This document shows, one piece after another, positions 53,501-61,930 of a stretch of 64,000 nt of DNA. The DNA is from JAAXZI01 sp045863575. Lineage in GTDB: Bacteria > Planctomycetota > Phycisphaerae > UBA1845 > PWPN01. Positions within the stretch are counted from its first letter, which is position 1; every line of letters starts with the position of its first letter. The stretch is taken from NCBI GenBank assembly GCA_045863575.1, contig BTUC01000001.1, positions 3,693-67,692 of the forward strand, written 5' to 3'. A program made the position numbers and the translations under genes. The notes beneath the pieces were generated by a model. That model saw only the letters and a list, made by a program, of their open reading frames with translations. It ran no database searches and was not told the DNA's origin.

Positions 53501-53876
53501 CGACCCTACAAACTACGTCACGCTGACGGCCCCGCTGACGGACGGTCTGCCGCCGACGCTCACGGGCAACTATGCCAGCCATGAGGCCTTCATTAATCTC
53601 GCTCCGGGAACGACCACCTATACCGAAGACACACGTGGTCTGCCTACACTCATCGAATACAAGGTGGGCAGCGGAACGATCCTGGCCACTGGACAGCCTC
53701 TGGAATGGGGATACGACCGGCTCGGCAGCTACACCATCGGCCTGCTCTACCCACGGCTGATTCGCTACGTCTTCGGTGAGAACGTTCAAGCGGAAAGCCT
53801 GGAGTCAAACCCGCCGAAGATGTCCCGCGTGCCGGCGGCAGATGTCCATGTACCCTCGTCCGCCGATCGAAAGTGA
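50517..53876 (+). CDS. Exported protein with Ig-like (BIG2) domains, PKD module and GATase-like C-terminus
   Basis: The protein has 1119 residues. A signal peptide or signal anchor (LVWSILFALSLSLLPAGLC) lacks a standard lipobox residue before Cys. Two BIG2-like domains follow (about 45-145, 150-240: ATLTQAGATLQLAVAGTYSDGN, TLQLVITGHYSDES). A Pro/Gly linker and a BACON-like module (about 255-345) come next. A large alpha-rich region at about 350-800 is not recognised. A PKD-like module (about 840-930: VRWDLQGDGVFDTN, HTFTQVGNYVVQLEVRDTDG) precedes a C-terminal GATase-like or ThuA-like domain (about 935-1110: FVIITNDQNQLFYN, FIENGGTLLWGACD). GGAG lies seven bases before the ATG. It has no dockerin-like tail. 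Function unknown; a surface role is inferred. Confidence 0.75.
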   Translation: MRSFLSRRLVWSILFALSLSLLPAGLCIPVNPEDSRETDEGTGNDTAVTVPVVLSSLAVRPESATLTQAGATLQLAVAGTYSDGNVRDLTPANEGTLYATSNSAVATTSTDGMVTAIASGEALIMASNADTSATCTITVSIPPPPPEVTLQSLSANTETCTFRRLGETLQLVITGHYSDESQTDLTAKAMGTTYLATDDSVVIVSDNGLIRSTGYGEAILTVVNNSVALEIPVTVQAPAGAGGGGGGVAPAKLNVDPLKITLTGSLPQAQIAINNAGGGTLNWTAAAGDPRILLGTTEGSAPATLLVSAAHFDADFDSLISVNNSVDGADHVDVIVHVRATGKLAIQSRQLCVQLNLLTDLGFQADELRVQSLLSSQDTLAAQAQGEAGFEVITCLEIADASQGQLLTISRTTDDLLIVPAYCTPAQVDAGTMTLDVSAIANAMILTNPYLMILPASERDMLIAKAPGTASYAQLLAGITEALAAEPTHFTEFAVFPEIWTLAMQIGAELLQSEADQIAHALGIRKMEENNVIGSAGSFHLADEPGSDILLVNPTMVFYGVQTDDDRTELVSGKESLVSVGLQWPPVFLTPAVQEPFALGEGIFTIVAYKGFNSGEPGWLNIQHAAGQATYANLIKIAAILLDVAAWCPLDNGDIEHIVEAIADPGIIGIETLAEAGNDWMEFAKKGIEVVHENWDEISLWIWQEWPGDQTVTYLRKVGKLMNAASAALKVLQVVDAANTKIPFFIDLVFARGKLVYQVRQENGVLSAYQRPLAPPTAEVLVAGQPVGLPAEVYVGDVITLQATCYDEHTDTADLEVRWDLQGDGVFDTNWSTSHTAVHTFTQVGNYVVQLEVRDTDGEVGFTVHHLHVEASNGQGTANHVIAFRDNLPWDSNAFEDMMDELGYFPGEGSYEYEILPSSSFSSVVLRPGQDFVIITNDQNQLFYNNLAVSFDRLVRFIENGGTLLWGACDKGWANGSMTQAGIGLPGGVSTSLLYDPTNYVTLTAPLTDGLPPTLTGNYASHEAFINLAPGTTTYTEDTRGLPTLIEYKVGSGTILATGQPLEWGYDRLGSYTIGLLYPRLIRYVFGENVQAESLESNPPKMSRVPAADVHVPSSADRK

Positions 53877-53960
53877 GCGGCGGCCCCCGACTGTACTGCC
53901 TGGAAGCTGCAGTCTGCTCCTTGTGAGATCACCTTCGCAAAAGCGCGCTGCGCGAATCGT

Positions 53961-53988
53961 ATGGCCTGCCTTTCAAGAGGCGGGCCAT
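53961..53988. terminator. GC stem-loop between the Ig-like and GH-like genes
   Basis: ATGGCCTGCCT and AGGCGGGCCAT pair (one G-T, one bulge) around a short loop, about 85 bp after the stop codon at 53876. No T-tract follows, so factor-independent termination is doubtful. Confidence 0.4.
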
Positions 53989-54110
53989 GCTTGCGCCTGG
54001 GCCTTTGCATGCTTGGATGTGCGCCTGCGGCGTCCCGAGTGGCATCGGCTTTCGTGAATGAACCGCTTCGGCTACCCTTCGCCAGTCGTGATCAATTGGA
54101 GGTACCTGTT

Positions 54111-56318
54111 ATGCGCGTAGTCGCAACGGTCGTGATCGGGAGCTTGTGCATCGCGGGTCTTTCGAACGCCTCGGCCCAGCAGAGTGAGGCACGGCCAGGG
54201 CTGTCTCAAACGAAGCGCGAGGTGATGAAACAGGGTAGGAGATCGGCATTTCTCGACGCCAAGACCTGCTTTCAGACCAACGTGGCCTATGACCCGCGGC
54301 TGGCCATTGCCGTCGACGCCGTCATCTTGCACCGGCACGGGGAGGAGCCCAAGCGCCTTGCCCGGATGATCGGATCCTGGAAACAGAAGGGCTTTGTCGT
54401 CGGGCGGATGTTTTTCGCCGATTCGGACGCGACGAACAGCTACTGGACCGGCAAGTGGGACGGCACCCCCCATCCGGAGGACGTGGAGCTCAATGCCAAC
54501 GGCGAAAAGGTGCTCTGCTCGGGCGTCCGGCCGTACATGGTGCCGACGGATGGGTGGATCCGCCACCTGGAGGAGATGACACTCCAGTCCATCGAGGCCG
54601 GAGCAGACGCTATTCTGCCGGAGGAGCCTCTGGCCCATGCTCACACCGGTTATGAGAAGAGCTTCCAGGAGCTGTGGGTGAAGCGGTACGGATTCCCCTG
54701 GGAGGCGGAGAAGGACTCGCCGCGAGCGCGCTTCCTCACCGCCCAGCTCAAGAACGAGCTCTACATCGAACTGGAGAAGCGGCTGGCGGCCGTCACCCAC
54801 CGGCGATCTCAGGAGTTGGGCCGCGACATCGGCTTCGTGCTGCCCATCCACAGCCTGTACAGCAACGTGGCCGCCCAATTGGTGGCCCCACTGGGGACGT
54901 CGCTGGCGATCCCGCACGTCGATGGCTACATCGGCCAGGTCTGGACCGGGCCGGTGAACTGGGCGCTGGTGCATTACGACTCGCCGGACAAGTCCTTCTT
55001 CACGTCGGCCTACGCGCTCTATGACTACTTCGTCTCTCTGACCGCCGACAGCGGCCGCAAGCTGTGGCTCCTCGGCGACCCGGTCGAGGACGACCCCAAC
55101 CACACCTGGGCCGAGTTCGAGCAGTGGTACCGGCACTGCATCGTGGCCAAGCTGCTCTTTCCGGAGGTCGATTCATTTGAGGTCATGCCCTGGCCGGACC
55201 GGATCTTTCTGCCGGGGTATCAGACCGGAGGCAAAACGCCCGCTCCGGAGGACTACCGCATCGCCCTGCTCTCGGCCATTCAGGTGATGCAGGAGGTTCC
55301 AGCGGGTGGGGAGTGGCGCGGCGGATCGGGCGAGGCGGCCGAACCGGCCGTGAGCGAAGGCGTGGGCGTGGCCCTGGCCGACTCGGTGCTCTGGGAGAAA
55401 GAAGCCTTCCCGCCGCTGCAGGGCACGTATGGACTGCTGCTGCCCCTGATCCATGCCGGCGTGCCGGCAGCGGCGTGCGTGCTGGAGCGGACCAATGACG
55501 CGGCCTATATGAATCGCTTCAAAGTCGTCGTGCTTTCGTACGAGGCATTCAAGCCGGCCAATGAGAAGATCCATGCCGGGCTGGCGGCATGGGTGCGTCG
55601 CGGGGGGTCACTGATCGTGCTGGGAGCGACCGAAGGATTGCAGGGGCCCTTCTGGTGGAACGAGGCAGGGTTCGACTCGCCGCTGGATCACCTGCTGAAG
55701 CTGCTACGTGTGCCTGCTAGCGCGAAAGAGGGCCAGACGCAAGTCGGAAAAGGATGGGTACTGCGCAGCGTCGCATCACCACGGGAGTTCGGCGATCCAG
55801 GGAAGGCGAAGAACGTGTATCTGCCGCTTGTTGAAGAGGCCATGCGGAAGGCGGGCGCAGCCGATGGCTTGCGGATGCCAGGACAACTCAGCATGCGCCG
55901 CGGGCCGTTTGTGATTGCGCATGCGACGCGTGAACCACTGACGCTGCGGGGAACCTTCGTGGATGTACTCGACGCGGAGCTGCCGATCCGGAACGAGGTC
56001 ACTGTCAAGCCGGGCGAAAGTGGCCTGTATCGTGACGTGGCCGGTCAGCTTGCCGTGCGCAAGCCGTGCCTTCTCCATGCAACGCATCGGGTAATGGATG
56101 AGCGGTTCAGTGGACGCGTGCTGCGGTTCGTCATCCGCGGGCCGGCCGAGACGCCGGCGGTTGCGCGGGTCTTCTGCGGAACCCGACTGCCGGCGAACAT
56201 TTCCGTGAAGGATACCCAGGGGGCAAAATTGAAGGTGGAATCACTGCCCGAAGATAATACGGTGCGCGTGAAGTTTCCGAATGTGCCGGAGGGAGCGGTG
56301 GTGGAGATGCGGTGGTAG
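54111..56318 (+). CDS. Secreted glycoside-hydrolase-like protein, family not recognised
   Basis: The 735-residue protein has a signal peptide (MRVVATVVIGSLCIAGLSNASAQ), with TTGGAGG before the ATG at 54111. The first about 400 residues look like a beta/alpha barrel (DAVILHRHGEEPKRLARMIGSWKQKGFVVGRMFFADSD, SIEAGADAILPEEPLAH with two Glu, IGFVLPIHSLYS, KLWLLGDPVEDDPNHTW). Residues about 450-560 resemble the GATase-like trimerisation domain of beta-galactosidases (FKVVVLSYEAFKPANEKIHAGLAAWVRRGGSLIVLG). A beta-sandwich tail ends VPEGAVVEMRW. The order barrel, GATase-like, small beta domain is that of GH42-type enzymes, but the active-site Glu pair is not clear. The stop lies about 110 bp before the assembly gap. 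Confidence 0.7.
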   Translation: MRVVATVVIGSLCIAGLSNASAQQSEARPGLSQTKREVMKQGRRSAFLDAKTCFQTNVAYDPRLAIAVDAVILHRHGEEPKRLARMIGSWKQKGFVVGRMFFADSDATNSYWTGKWDGTPHPEDVELNANGEKVLCSGVRPYMVPTDGWIRHLEEMTLQSIEAGADAILPEEPLAHAHTGYEKSFQELWVKRYGFPWEAEKDSPRARFLTAQLKNELYIELEKRLAAVTHRRSQELGRDIGFVLPIHSLYSNVAAQLVAPLGTSLAIPHVDGYIGQVWTGPVNWALVHYDSPDKSFFTSAYALYDYFVSLTADSGRKLWLLGDPVEDDPNHTWAEFEQWYRHCIVAKLLFPEVDSFEVMPWPDRIFLPGYQTGGKTPAPEDYRIALLSAIQVMQEVPAGGEWRGGSGEAAEPAVSEGVGVALADSVLWEKEAFPPLQGTYGLLLPLIHAGVPAAACVLERTNDAAYMNRFKVVVLSYEAFKPANEKIHAGLAAWVRRGGSLIVLGATEGLQGPFWWNEAGFDSPLDHLLKLLRVPASAKEGQTQVGKGWVLRSVASPREFGDPGKAKNVYLPLVEEAMRKAGAADGLRMPGQLSMRRGPFVIAHATREPLTLRGTFVDVLDAELPIRNEVTVKPGESGLYRDVAGQLAVRKPCLLHATHRVMDERFSGRVLRFVIRGPAETPAVARVFCGTRLPANISVKDTQGAKLKVESLPEDNTVRVKFPNVPEGAVVEMRW

Positions 56319-56339
56319 GGTCTCGGAAGGAGACGCTGT

Positions 56340-56480
56340 GGCGATCGAGGGCCCCCCCCCCCCCCCCCAGGGAAAAGGGGGGGGGTCCGAAACCCCGGTC
56401 GGGGGGGGCAAAACGGGGGGGGGGAGGGGCGNNNNNNNNNNTCGATACCCCCCCCTGCCCCCCCTTTGAAAGGGGGGGAG
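56340..56480. other. Assembly gap (Ns 56432-56441) within G/C homopolymers
   Basis: Ten Ns are flanked by C17-like and G8-like runs, then CCCCCCTGCCCCCCCTTTGAAAGGGGGGGAGG. The last part resembles the element at 2655-2685. The surrounding bases are probably unreliable, and open frames crossing the gap are artefacts. Confidence 0.95.
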
Positions 56481-56527
56481 GAAGCGAACACGGTTCGGGG
56501 AGGACGAATCGTGGCGTTGAACGCGTC

Positions 56528-56571
56528 CAAGCCCCCACCCTGGCCCTCCCCCGGAGTACCGGGGGAGGGGA
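56528..56571 (+). repeat. Dispersed GGAGTACC palindrome element
   Basis: This is the third copy of the element also found inside rsgA (1398-1440) and inverted at 49331-49372. The core CCCCCGGAGTACCGGGGG is intact. Confidence 0.88.
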
Positions 56572-56581
56572 AACTCGTTGC

Positions 56582-56651
56582 GTGCCGCAGGCGTAGCTCC
56601 TTGGGTGCCGCAGGCGTACGCTCCCTTGGGTGCCTCAGGCGTAGCTGTGCA
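56582..56651. repeat. Tandem 23-25-bp repeat overlapping the 3' end of ccsA
   Basis: Three units near GTGCCGCAGGCGTAGCTCC start at 56582, 56605 and 56630. The last unit contains the ccsA stop codon (56635-56637) and its final codons, so the C-terminal residues HSYA are partly repeat-encoded. Confidence 0.75.
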
Positions 56652-58902
56652 GGCCGGTGATGAAGAAGTTGACCACGATCCAATTGAAGAGCATCACCGA
56701 TGTGCCGATGACCGCCAGGACGGCCGTCCAGAGTTCCTTGTCCACCACTTTCAGCCGGACGTGAACGAGGATCAGGAAGATGATCCAGGTATTCAGGGCG
56801 AAAACCTCTTTAGGATCCCAGCCCCACGGACGGCCCCAGGAGTGATCGGCCCACACCGCCCCCATGATGATGCCGGTCCAGAGGGTGATAAACGACAGCT
56901 CCAGCAGGAGCATGGTGGCCCCGTCGAACACTCGCGCCAGGCCTTCCCGGTTGTGGCGGCCCGCGTAAGGGATTGTCCTGGTGCCGCCGCCGTTGGGCGC
57001 CGAGGCCGGGAGCGCAGCAACTCGAGATCCGCCGCCTCCCGCCGCGCCGCCGTCGCCCGCCGAGCCTGCGCCACCCCCGCCGAGAGCACCAGCACCACTC
57101 CCGCTGACCATGCCGGCTACACCCAGGGGGAGGCCCTCCCAGGCCGCATACGCCCGCTCCGCTGAGCTGCGCCAGACCAATCGGGTGATCCACGCGGCGA
57201 TGTACATCCCCCAGACGACCAGGAACGGCGACCATGCGGCCATGATCATGTGAATGCTGATGCCCTCCAGCAGCGCCGGCAGCGGCACCACCGCCGTCGG
57301 AACGATCATCGACAACCACAGGCCCGGAGCCTCTTCCGGCCCGGTCAGCAGCATGCGCCCCACCAGATACAGTGCCGCCACCACGAAGGCCATGGCGATG
57401 AGCATGTAGCTGGCGATGATCATGTTCGTGTGCACGTAAAGCCACAGGTCGTTCAGCACAGGCATGCGGTTGGAGATGTCGCTGTCCAGGGAGTTCTTCA
57501 TGAACTGACCGCACATCAAGGCGACCATCGAGCCGGCCGACGCACCGAAGTACGCCAGCCCGCGGGCCGACTTCATCCGGCCGGCCACGGACAGCGAAAT
57601 CAGCGCCATGCAGCCGATCGAACCGATGATCATGGCGGCGATGGCCACCGCACCCCAGTCCTGCCAGTTGTCATACGGAATGCGCCGGAAGGTGAGGTTC
57701 AGGAACCAGACCGCAAAGCCGCCGATCGTGGCCCAGGTCGCGGCCGTCCAAACCCATTTTCGGGATTGGAAGCGTGGCCCGAGTTCCAGGAAGATGGCCA
57801 TGGCTCCGCCGAACCAGGCGGCGGCCGTCACTGCTTCGAACATATTGGAGTTGGGAATGCGTCCCGCCAGATACCAGCGGATGCCGCAGGCGGTGGTGTG
57901 GAAGAGAAAGGCCACGCCGAAGATAGCCGTGCCGGCCGTGATCGCTCGCGGCCAGCGGTAAACCACCCCCATCAGCAGCAGCACGACGGCCACCAGGTAG
58001 ATCATCCACGACCACATCATCTTGTTGTACTTGTAGTACCACACCTCTAGAGAGAGCTTCTCAGGCGGCGGGTAAATCTGAGGAGCCACTGCGGCGAGCT
58101 CCTGCGAGAGGCCGCTCAACGCGGCGTTCACCGCGGCCGCGTCCTTCGCCCTCCAGGCCGTCTCGAGTGCGGACCAGTGGCTGGTGAGCTTCTGCTGCTG
58201 CTCGGGATTCATGCCGGCCAGCGGACGCGGGGCCATCATGCCGGCATGGACGCTGTCCTGTGGCGCGGCGTTGCCCAGATCCTCGATGGAGAACCAGCGG
58301 TCGTTCTGCGACCGGGCTTGCGGCGGCGGGATCATCCGCATGAGCCGCTTCAGTGTGCGCGGATCGGCCAGGGCCCGGGCGTTGTCCAGGGCCTCGACGT
58401 CCTTGGAGGTGGTCATGACGTCGCGGCTCATCTGGTCGAGCTTGGCCTTGACCTCGGGCAGATTCAGGAACGAAAGCGAGACACGGCCGTCCTTGAGGAT
58501 CGCATTGAGCGTGGCCTTGTCCACCTTGCCGAAGGCCGCGCGGGTGAGGGCTTCCCGGACCGGCTTTTTCTTGACGTAGATGAGGCGGACGTCGTGGTAT
58601 CCGTGTGGATTGAAGATCAGATCGAGATAGGTGAAGGCGGCGTCCTGTTCGACAGTGACGCCCTCCTTGGCCAGATCGCGCTGCAATTCCGACCCGCCGG
58701 TGATGTGGCGGATCATGCCCCGGGCGAGCGTGTCAAAGGTTTTGAAACGGCCGTCATGTTGAACGGCCGCCAGGCGGAAGCGCTCGAGGTCGACGGCGTT
58801 CATGAACGCCGCGTCGGCGCCGCGGGCAGGCGTGGCCGTAGCGACGGTCAGGAGAGGCACGACCAGGGTCAGGAAATTCGAAACATTCATACGCTGGTGC
58901 AT
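56635..58902 (-). CDS. ccsA: Cytochrome c biogenesis protein CcsA/ResC-type with large N-terminal domain
   Basis: This is the haem-handling half of System II cytochrome c maturation, in the cytoplasmic membrane. The 755-residue protein has a signal peptide (MNVSNFLTLVVPLLTVATATPARG), then an extracytoplasmic domain of about 260 residues rich in charged helices (FKTFDTLARGMIRHITGG, LMRMIPPPQARSQNDRWFSIEDLG). From about residue 287 come many membrane helices and finally the tryptophan-rich WADHSWGRPWGWDPKEVFALNTW (about 680-700), the haem-binding WWD segment of CcsA, with histidines in flanking helices. Between the helices and the WWD segment is a Gly/Ala/Ser-rich stretch (about 600-635) not usual in the family. 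I start at 58902 (MHQRMNVSNF), with GAGGT upstream. resB lies 369 bp upstream on the same strand. Confidence 0.9.
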   Translation of the reverse strand: MHQRMNVSNFLTLVVPLLTVATATPARGADAAFMNAVDLERFRLAAVQHDGRFKTFDTLARGMIRHITGGSELQRDLAKEGVTVEQDAAFTYLDLIFNPHGYHDVRLIYVKKKPVREALTRAAFGKVDKATLNAILKDGRVSLSFLNLPEVKAKLDQMSRDVMTTSKDVEALDNARALADPRTLKRLMRMIPPPQARSQNDRWFSIEDLGNAAPQDSVHAGMMAPRPLAGMNPEQQQKLTSHWSALETAWRAKDAAAVNAALSGLSQELAAVAPQIYPPPEKLSLEVWYYKYNKMMWSWMIYLVAVVLLLMGVVYRWPRAITAGTAIFGVAFLFHTTACGIRWYLAGRIPNSNMFEAVTAAAWFGGAMAIFLELGPRFQSRKWVWTAATWATIGGFAVWFLNLTFRRIPYDNWQDWGAVAIAAMIIGSIGCMALISLSVAGRMKSARGLAYFGASAGSMVALMCGQFMKNSLDSDISNRMPVLNDLWLYVHTNMIIASYMLIAMAFVVAALYLVGRMLLTGPEEAPGLWLSMIVPTAVVPLPALLEGISIHMIMAAWSPFLVVWGMYIAAWITRLVWRSSAERAYAAWEGLPLGVAGMVSGSGAGALGGGGAGSAGDGGAAGGGGSRVAALPASAPNGGGTRTIPYAGRHNREGLARVFDGATMLLLELSFITLWTGIIMGAVWADHSWGRPWGWDPKEVFALNTWIIFLILVHVRLKVVDKELWTAVLAVIGTSVMLFNWIVVNFFITGLHSYA

Positions 58903-59271
58903 AGCGACCTCATTGTTGGGGGCGGGTTCTGTCGCCCCTCCGGGGCTCGGGGGAACCGGCCCGCACGCAGACCCGGGGCTCGCGCCCCGGGCTACCATCT
59001 ATCGCCCCTCCGGAGCTCGTACCGGCGCACCGCCGGCGTCACCATGATTGACCGGCAGGATACCCGTCCCACCCTCCAAACTGGCAAGCTGCCAGATCAC
59101 ACTTTTGACCGGCATGATGCCAGATCACACTCTTGACCGGCATGATGCCGGTCCCACACTTCCGCGACTGCCGGAGCACTTGGACTTCGACGGGCGCGGG
59201 TACTTACGACGCACTGGTACTCAGACGCGCGCGGGTACTGACGACGCGCGGGTACTCAGACGCGCGAGTAC
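58903..59271. repeat. Repeat-filled spacer between resB and ccsA
   Basis: It contains a palindrome CCCGGGGCTCGCGCCCCGGG-type near 58972-58994, and two near-identical 28-bp units around TTGACCGGCATGATGCC (about 59098-59160) with a looser one before them. A run of GGGTACTCAGACGCGC-like units (about 59200-59285) extends into the 3' end of resB. No gene is supported here. Confidence 0.8.
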
Positions 59272-61695
59272 TCAGACGCGCGCGGGTTGCGTCGGCTCGG
59301 ACTCGTGGGCGCCCGCCTGACGGTTACCGTCGGACAACTCGTCCACGCCGATCATGTCGCTCGCATCAGGCTGGCCGTGAGCGTCGGACGGATCCGAGGG
59401 GCCGCGGCCGCGGGCGGCGGCAGCCAGGGCCGCCTGCTTGCGCCGGCGGATGACCACCGGCTTCACATAAAACGCGTAGACCATGCCGGCGATCGAGATC
59501 ACCACACCCAGCAGCATGGCGTGGACGCCGTTGCGGTTGCCCACACCCAGCACGGTATGGGCCTCGATTTCCGGATCCCACTGGGCCTGGAAGTACCACA
59601 GATCGTCATGCCGCGCCGGGTCGTTTGATTTCACGTCCACAATGTCCGACCACTTGCCGTCATCGAGAAAGCGGATCAGGCTGATGTAGTCACTGGGACG
59701 ATCGCCACCGGGGTACGTCTTGAGCACAAATCGATCGAGCGCCACCGGCGAAGGCAGCGGGTCTCGCCAGCGTGAGTAGAGCAACCACAACGTCCGGCCG
59801 TCTGAGAGCTGCACCGTGCGCGGCGAATAACCGAACCGCCGGGGCTGGGCTCGTTGCTCGTCGGGAAAGGCGTACTGGTTGAACGGAAGCCAGACACTCT
59901 GAATCTGCCGGCCGTCGGCCACCTCCACGCGAACGAGCGAAGTGGTCTTGCCTACGCTGCTTAGACCCATCCGCTGGGCGGGCGGTACGATGGCCGGCCG
60001 AACCTCGGGGCGGGCCCGATCGAGCACTCCATCCACCGTCATCGTCACGCCATCGACCAGCGTGAACTGCTCGCCGGGGGTGGCCTGATGATGCTGATAC
60101 GTGCCGTCCACGCGCGTGAGCACCACGTCGACCTGATCGGAGCCGGAGGCCACCAGGAGCATCCGCGCCTGGGCCGCATCGATGTACTCAAACTTGATGT
60201 CCGGATCGACCGGCTCCTTGACCTCCTTGTCGAGATCCCGGCCGCCGCCGGTATCGCCCTCGAGAACCACCCGCTCGAAGGTTTGCTCACCTTGGGTCAC
60301 ACGAATGAGCGCCATGGCCGGGCTGTGTGCGGCAATCATGCCGCCGGGGAAGACCTCGCGAAGATGGATCTTGTAGTCGGTGCCTTCCAGCCCGACTTCG
60401 CCGGCGCGGTACAGCGCCTTGATCGGAAAGGTCTTCTCGAGTTCCTTGGAGGTCACGCGCACCTTGATCTTCGGTTCGGGCTGGCGGATGAGCGTCTCGC
60501 GTTTCTCCGCCGAATCCGCCCACTCGAACTGGGCATGGAAGTCCTCAGCCAGTTTCTTCTGCCGGCCTTGCGGATCGAAGGCCATCAGTTCGTGCGTCTC
60601 GGAGCGAGCGCCGCTCTCGATTCGGAAGCGAACCAGCGGAAACGGCATGCTCCCACCTTCCACCCAGCGCCGCTCGAGATTGGCATACGGCAGGTAATCG
60701 GTCACGCGGAACTCGATACCATCCAGGCCCTTCGCGTCCGCCGGTTTGACTGCCGGCAAATCCAGCTTGCGGATGGGCGGCAGCGGCTCGCCCTCCACCG
60801 GCCAGAGCTCGTCACGGTGCGTGACCCGTTCGTGGTAGTGCGGCAGATCACTGACCCGAAGCTGCTGCCACGGCTCTTCGGGTGAGAAGCGGGCATAGAC
60901 CGCGCCGGTACTGCGGACGGGCGGCTGGTGGGCGTGATAGAAGTACTGAACCGGATCGTAATCGAGCACGATCTGCAGGTCCTTGTCCACCAGCTTCTCG
61001 CCGGTGGCCTTCACCGCCCGCTGCATGCCGCCGGCGCCGGCGATGACGTCCTCGGTGTAGTCCGGATAGCCCACCAGCATCGTGCGGATGAACGTCTGCC
61101 GGGGCGAGGTCACGTTGAACCAGATCTGCTGGGCGCGCTTGCCCTGATCTTCGCCGGTCAGGATGCTGTAGTTGGGATTGATCTGGCTGACGCTGACCTG
61201 ATACTCACCGACCTGGGCGGCGGCCTGCGGGCGGACCACCATCCGCCCTTCCGCCGCGCCCGGCACGCGGATGCGGGCCAGCGACTGGAAGATGACGGCG
61301 TCACCCTCGACTTTGGTGCCGAAGTAGTACGCACTCGACACCGCGAGGATCACGATCCCTGTGTGGATGGCCCAGACACCGGCATTGACCAGCGTCAGCC
61401 GGATACGCCGGATGGTGATGATGACCATGGCGAGGCAGAAAAGGGCCGTCATGATCTGGAACGGCCACCAACTGAACCACTCCATCTCCGACTTATCGAA
61501 GCGGAGAAACTCCAGCCCGGTCCAGTCAGCCATGGCGCCCTGCCGGATGGGCGGTGCGGCCGAGCCGATGGAGCTGTACACGAAGATGAGGATCAGCATG
61601 GCCAAGCCAAACGGAATGCTGCCGATCCAATCCAGGGCTCTGGTGAAGGGTCCGGATGTGCGGCTGCGGCCCTGCGGCTCATAAGTCGCGGACAT
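59272..61695 (-). CDS. resB: Cytochrome c biogenesis protein ResB
   Basis: ResB pairs with CcsA to deliver haem to exported apocytochromes. The 807-residue protein is longer than typical ResB. Three N-terminal membrane helices (about 29-47 PFGLAMLILIFVYSSIG, 75-95 FQIMTALFCLAMVIITI, 105-125 VWAIHTGIVILAVSSAYYF with a His) are followed by an extracytoplasmic domain of about 600 residues. A final helix (about 735-755: LLGVVISIAGMVYAFYV) precedes a charged cytosolic tail. GAGG lies five bases upstream of the ATG at 61695; the GTG two codons earlier overlaps that site and is less likely. The C-terminal codons run into the repeat tract. Downstream ccsA is probably co-transcribed. Confidence 0.9.
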   Translation of the reverse strand: MSATYEPQGRSRTSGPFTRALDWIGSIPFGLAMLILIFVYSSIGSAAPPIRQGAMADWTGLEFLRFDKSEMEWFSWWPFQIMTALFCLAMVIITIRRIRLTLVNAGVWAIHTGIVILAVSSAYYFGTKVEGDAVIFQSLARIRVPGAAEGRMVVRPQAAAQVGEYQVSVSQINPNYSILTGEDQGKRAQQIWFNVTSPRQTFIRTMLVGYPDYTEDVIAGAGGMQRAVKATGEKLVDKDLQIVLDYDPVQYFYHAHQPPVRSTGAVYARFSPEEPWQQLRVSDLPHYHERVTHRDELWPVEGEPLPPIRKLDLPAVKPADAKGLDGIEFRVTDYLPYANLERRWVEGGSMPFPLVRFRIESGARSETHELMAFDPQGRQKKLAEDFHAQFEWADSAEKRETLIRQPEPKIKVRVTSKELEKTFPIKALYRAGEVGLEGTDYKIHLREVFPGGMIAAHSPAMALIRVTQGEQTFERVVLEGDTGGGRDLDKEVKEPVDPDIKFEYIDAAQARMLLVASGSDQVDVVLTRVDGTYQHHQATPGEQFTLVDGVTMTVDGVLDRARPEVRPAIVPPAQRMGLSSVGKTTSLVRVEVADGRQIQSVWLPFNQYAFPDEQRAQPRRFGYSPRTVQLSDGRTLWLLYSRWRDPLPSPVALDRFVLKTYPGGDRPSDYISLIRFLDDGKWSDIVDVKSNDPARHDDLWYFQAQWDPEIEAHTVLGVGNRNGVHAMLLGVVISIAGMVYAFYVKPVVIRRRKQAALAAAARGRGPSDPSDAHGQPDASDMIGVDELSDGNRQAGAHESEPTQPARV

Positions 61696-61786
61696 TGACA
61701 CCTCGGGGTAGCGCGTAATGATCCTGGTGCCCGAACGCAGGGCGCACCCTGCTTATGACAACCCGTTCATTATACGACGGGGCGCA

Positions 61787-61817
61787 ATAAAAGGACGCCC
61801 TTTTGCAGAGGGCGCCC
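61787..61817 (-). terminator. Rho-independent terminator downstream of the OmpA-like gene
   Basis: On the minus strand GGGCGCCC and GGGCGTCC pair with one G-T wobble around a nine-base loop, followed by TTTTATT. The hairpin lies about 115 bp after the stop of the OmpA/MotB lipoprotein gene and ahead of resB. Confidence 0.75.
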
Positions 61818-61930
61818 AATGAAGTCTCAATGCAATCTTCCGAGGGGCCGCGAAGGCGGTTCGATGCGTACACAGCGAACGGCCGGCCCTCCAGGCCGGC
61901 TGCCACGAAGGGCCGGCGAGTATCAGACTG

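Noticed and set aside
56131..56683. Open frames running through the N-gap
   Set aside because: They translate homopolymers and Ns and overlap real genes; they are artefacts of the gap.
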